Source: Hamiltosporidium magnivora
Lineage: Eukaryota > Microsporidia > Dubosqiidae
Assembly: GCA_004325065.1 (NCBI GenBank)
Contig: PITI01000579.1
Location: 1-10,615 of the forward strand
Direction: 5' to 3'
DNA: 10,615 nucleotides
A program made the position numbers and the translations under genes. Below, piece after piece: positions 7,699 to 10,615 of this stretch; position 1 is the first letter of the stretch, and each line of letters starts with the position of its first letter. The notes beneath the pieces were generated by a model. That model made no database searches. It was not told the origin of the DNA and was given only the letters and a program-made list of their open reading frames with translations.

Positions 7699-8322
7699 AC
7701 GATTGTTCATTTATTTATCATGCAGATATTTATTCTATAAACATTTTTTTTATTATAATTACTTATGAAAAAAGTTTTGATTTACTAACTTAAATAATAA
7801 AAAAAGACCATGGTATAGGATATGATTATTCGATATTAAAATCTTTCATTAAAAAGCTTCAAATCATTGATATTCTTGAAATAAATATTTCTAAAAAATA
7901 ATAGGTGTCATGGTCATCAATACTCTTCATGTTTAATAAACCTCTTTTATTTTCTAAATACCTTTTACTTCTAATATATAATTGTTATTCACAATTTATG
8001 TATGTCATTTTTTATAATTATTAGTTTTATAATTTCATTATTCTCTTTGCCCACATTCGCTTATTGCACTCGTCCTATTTCCTAAAACTAAATGTCGATT
8101 ATAACCTTTAATTATAAAAGGTAAATAGGTTGTATGTACAAATAATCCCAATTCAAACATTTACCGCTTGTTATCGTTTAGAATTCTATATCTATTAAAC
8201 TGTTTACAGTAAATAATCGTTATAAGCAAACAAATATCACCTGATTAAACAAGAAAATGAATATTTGTTTTGCAAAAAAAATTATGGTCCATTTCTAACT
8301 TTTTTAGATTTTGATTTATTTA
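7699..8322. other. AT-rich stretch without a confident gene
   Basis: Downstream of gene 2 there is an AATAAA at 7796-7801, 98 bases after the stop, that could end its transcript. The RNase H and integrase of relic D would be expected on the - strand here, but nothing convincing remains. There is too little room for a complete integrase before gene 2, so relic D is 3' truncated. Confidence 0.45.
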
Positions 8323-9081
8323 TAGCAAAAAAACAATGTAGGGCTTATACCAAGGCTTGTAATTTGTCAAGTCAACAAAAAAAACAATTTTAACGACTTT
8401 TTAAGACCAAAAATATTCCAGCTTAATACACTAAAAAAATAGAAAGACTTCTGAGTAAAAAATTCAATTTTTTTCTGCGTTTTAGGATGATCTTTGCTTC
8501 AAAAGGCGGAAACAAATACCGGCAGTTATTTTCGAATTTGAAAATGTGTTAATTCAACATAAATTGATAATACACTCTATAGTAAATTATGTAAGTAATG
8601 AAATGGTTGCATTTTGTGAAAAAAATTATATGTGATAAGAATCACATACATAATTGAATATGTGAAAGCCCGCGAAAGTGCAGAGAGTTCAATTCTTGGA
8701 AGGCAATCTAGCAATATATATAAATAATGTTATGAATATATGATCATCATGTGTTTATTGTCTAGATCTTGAGAAAGGCACTGATCAAACCCATGAAAAT
8801 CATTTGATTCTAAATGTAATTGAGACATATACAATGCATCTCCGGTGTTTCTGAGGTCTAAAAATACTTCATGGTCTGTAAAGGATTCATTATGGTTTCT
8901 ATTTGCCAATTTTGATATTCTATTAGTGATTAACGCTGATAATAGTAAAGAAACTTAAAATTAAAGATGGAATCATTACTAACCGCTCTTGCTATTCAAA
9001 TCATATATAGGAAACCAAGCAAACTAAAAATAAAGTGACGATTGTAACTGTTGAATCAAACAATTTAGAGATGGTTAGCAA
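8323..9081 (-). pseudogene. Relic D: reverse transcriptase of a Ty3/Gypsy element
   Basis: Reading the - strand, STVTIVT (9034-9054) fits SP..IV, and WFPIYDLNSKSG (8982-9017) fits W.F..DYR.LN..T. One frame then runs from 8954 to 8370 with four stops (TAA 8730, TAG 8577, TAA 8526, TGA 8499) against about 17 expected by chance. It contains NRISKL, FLDLRNTG (LDLR at 8850-8861), YMSQLHLESND (for Y.QI.....D), LPRIELSALSRAFTYSIM (for LPFGL..AP..F...M), HYLHNLL (for Y.DD, both Asp lost), ELTH, and KKIEFFTQKSFYFFSVLSW (for K.EFF.....FLGHV.S). EFF to the final Ser has the family spacing (12 residues), and Y.DD to His of ELTH is also exact. The next frame (8323-8397) ends KPWYKPYIVF for YYR.FI. There is a 20-residue excess between LDLR and LPR. 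Confidence 0.75.
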
Positions 9082-9257
9082 AAAAAACCATATGAAACTT
9101 GTACAAAAAATGAAAGATTTTCACAATAATGCTATATATTATAATAACAGAAAAATACATAATGCCGCAAATAAATAATCATTTCTGTTGTTTTAACCAA
9201 CCTGAGTCTAATAATCTACTTTTAAGTAGTATTATAGCAAAAAATAGAAAATATGAT

Positions 9258-9500
9258 TTAGAATTTGTCAATTAAATCAGCTCCAAATATCATCTTAAAA
9301 TTTAATTGAAAAAGAATATATTTTATAGAGTTGAGTGATCTCGCCTGTAATGCAAAATCAAGTGGATAATCCAAGAAATTCCTCTTCTCTTTAACCAATA
9401 TGAAATTGTTATTGTGCAAATTATAAAACTGATACCTAACCAAGCAACGGATTTAAAATACTGAAAATAAATATCAAAACAATGTTCGTATATAATTTAA
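9258..9500 (-). pseudogene. Relic D: retroviral-type aspartyl protease-like remnant
   Basis: Just upstream of the RT on the same strand, where Ty3/Gypsy elements encode their protease. An open stretch (9258-9454) ends LNFKMIFGADLIDKF, close to the family's C-terminal signature (....IIG.D.L.KF). About 66 residues earlier, in the neighbouring frame, EHCFDIYFQYF (Asp codon at 9473-9475) could be the decayed L.DTGSQ.SF active site, a normal distance from the flap and IIG segment. The protease would process the polyprotein; here the DTG triad is gone and a one-base shift separates the halves. A protein-kinase reading was considered and set aside. Confidence 0.5.
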
Positions 9501-10319
9501 ATAACCTACATTATCGTACATAAGGTTATTAAGAAGAGATTTCGACCAGAATAAAAAGGCAGAGCAGTTTTTTGATACATTTTATAGCTATTATGTCTTT
9601 AAAGTAATGATATTTTTTAAGTCTACCATGATAGAATTAGCGAACAATAACGAAGAAAAATAATTTTTTGCAAAAGCGTAAGAGAGCGTATATAAAATTT
9701 AGTAAGTTTTGTTTTTTCAACTATTATTATTTTTTTACTGATAACGACTGGCATAAAATATAAACTTGTCTATCTATAAAAGATTTATCAAAATATTTCT
9801 GAAGGAATAATAAACCAAAACAATTTAAGCATTTTTAAAACGAATTTTAAATTCAGGGGAAAAATCACATTTTTTTTAAACTAGCAATGGGTTTAAGGAA
9901 TAATATATAGGAAATAACGAAGATATGAAATTTTATTCGCTTAATTGGAACTTAAGTATTTTGAAAAAAGACAGGAAAAAATATTATGAAAATGATAAGG
10001 GCATATAGGACAGGAGCGGTTTTGGTTGTTACAATAAACAATATTATTTCCTTCCTAAAATTAAAAACTGGCAGGTTTTCGATATTACAGCTCTTGTATA
10101 GATATATTAAACTTAATATATAGAGACAAGACCATGAAATGATTTGTTAGAATCAATAAATGTCAAATTTTTTTTAAATTATTTATATTAAAATAACTTA
10201 ACTTTAGAATATTAAGAACTACTGGGTAGAAAGAAAAATGTTAGCAGCGAAATATCGAAAAATACCAAAATAAAGGCTGCAAACGACGCTTATGAGGTGA
10301 AGAAATGTGATAGTGGGAT
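9501..10319. other. AT-rich stretch with an unexplained 64-codon open frame
   Basis: On the - strand, positions 10146 down to 9955 are open for 64 codons (stop TAA 9952-9954) without an ATG. The predicted peptide has a hydrophobic end (LIIFIIFFPVFF) and no motif I recognise. By position it could be a piece of the gag of relic D, but a chance open frame is as likely. No zinc knuckle (CX2CX4HX4C) was found. The rest shows nothing. Confidence 0.35.
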
Positions 10320-10615
10320 ACAAAAACGTGAGCTACACCTAACGGCGATTTCCTACCTTCCTCCTCCTACACAACAATAACACATCTACCACAAAGCCAA
10401 ACATGCTTTAACATGCAAAATAGTACTTGACACCTTACCTTCGCCTAATACACCACTTCCCTCTTCGGTTGAAGTCTCATTGTGCGAGCCATCGTACGAC
10501 ATGACAAACCCCTGTACTCTAGCTATTCCGGAAGGTAACAGGCTAATGGCATTGCGGACGATATTCTATTCCGTAACAGCCGACCCGAAGGAATAGACTC
10601 GAATTGTTTTTTTTT
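10320..10615. other. GC-richer tail of different composition, origin unknown
   Basis: From about 10320 to the end the base composition changes abruptly to a mix with long C/T-rich runs on the + strand and much higher GC than the rest. A 59-codon stretch is open on the - strand (10389-10565, stop TAG 10386-10388), including GFVMSYDGSHNETSTEEGSG, without a start codon at its upstream edge. An 8-bp inverted repeat (TCTATTCC 10565-10572, GGAATAGA 10590-10597) is followed by a run of nine T at the window end. CTATTCCG...GTAACAG occurs twice (about 10521-10539 and 10566-10579). It may be a recently acquired or less decayed mobile sequence, part of a gene continuing outside, or an RNA gene ending in oligo-T. 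I cannot choose. Confidence 0.4.

Larger units (their letters stand above)
8323..9500 (-). mobile_element. Relic D: decayed Ty3/Gypsy retrotransposon (protease and RT)
   Basis: Protease-like and RT remnants in family order on the - strand. Gag, if any survives, would lie at higher coordinates, and RNase H and integrase at lower ones; neither is recognised. No long terminal repeats seen. A GC-richer patch at about 8664-8700 coincides with the LPFGL-type motif. Confidence 0.68.

Noticed and set aside
8629..8648. Perfect 8-bp hairpin TATGTGAT-aaga-ATCACATA as a terminator or regulatory structure
   Set aside because: It lies inside the RT frame of relic D, and short AT-rich palindromes are expected by chance.
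9258..9500. Decayed protein kinase (Bud32- or haspin-like), from NLHNNNFILV and FLDYPLDFA resembling the catalytic loop and DFG region
   Set aside because: All diagnostic residues are replaced, and no convincing N-lobe is found upstream. The segment lies directly before a Ty3/Gypsy RT on the same strand, and its end (IFGADLIDKF) fits the aspartyl protease signature at the right distance from a D-x-x site.

Overview
The window is about three-quarters A+T and carries two intact, intron-free genes on the + strand (about 2632-4014 and 6424-7698). Both use the standard stop codons and encode fast-evolving orphan proteins. Each has a short C- or G-triplet at or just before its initiator ATG: CCC touches the second in-frame ATG of the first gene, and GGG lies 7 bp before the ATG of the second. 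Together with the very AT-rich, gene-poor layout, this best fits a microsporidian genome of the large, gene-sparse kind. That is an inference; no universally conserved host gene is present to prove it.

The stretches between the genes look empty at first, but read codon by codon in single frames they hold decayed pol regions of Ty3/Gypsy-type LTR retrotransposons. I find four. Relic A (- strand, about 2063 down to 914) has faint reverse transcriptase (RT), RNase H and integrase zinc-domain traces, in the correct order. Relic B (+ strand, about 4190-5775) is the clearest, with RT, RNase H and integrase in order. Relic C (- strand, about 6180-5824) is an RT fragment only. Relic D (- strand, about 9500-8323) has an aspartyl-protease-like segment followed by RT. 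All four carry several stop codons, frame shifts and replaced catalytic residues, so none can be active.

Layout: 1-913 no confident feature; 914-2063 relic A; 2064-2631 AT-rich leader with a TTAA-type tract; 2632-4014 orphan gene 1; 4190-5775 relic B; 5824-6180 relic C; 6181-6423 upstream region of gene 2; 6424-7698 orphan gene 2; 7699-8322 no confident feature; 8323-9500 relic D; 9501-10300 AT-rich, with one unexplained 64-codon open stretch; about 10320-10615 a compositionally distinct, GC-richer tail of unknown origin.

Nothing suggests that the two genes work together. Their shared traits are a hydrophobic N-terminus, lysine/asparagine/isoleucine/phenylalanine-rich composition and similar length (460 and 424 residues). 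Both sit as isolated units among old retrotransposon debris. The relic calls rest on motif order and spacing judged by eye; a profile search would settle them.
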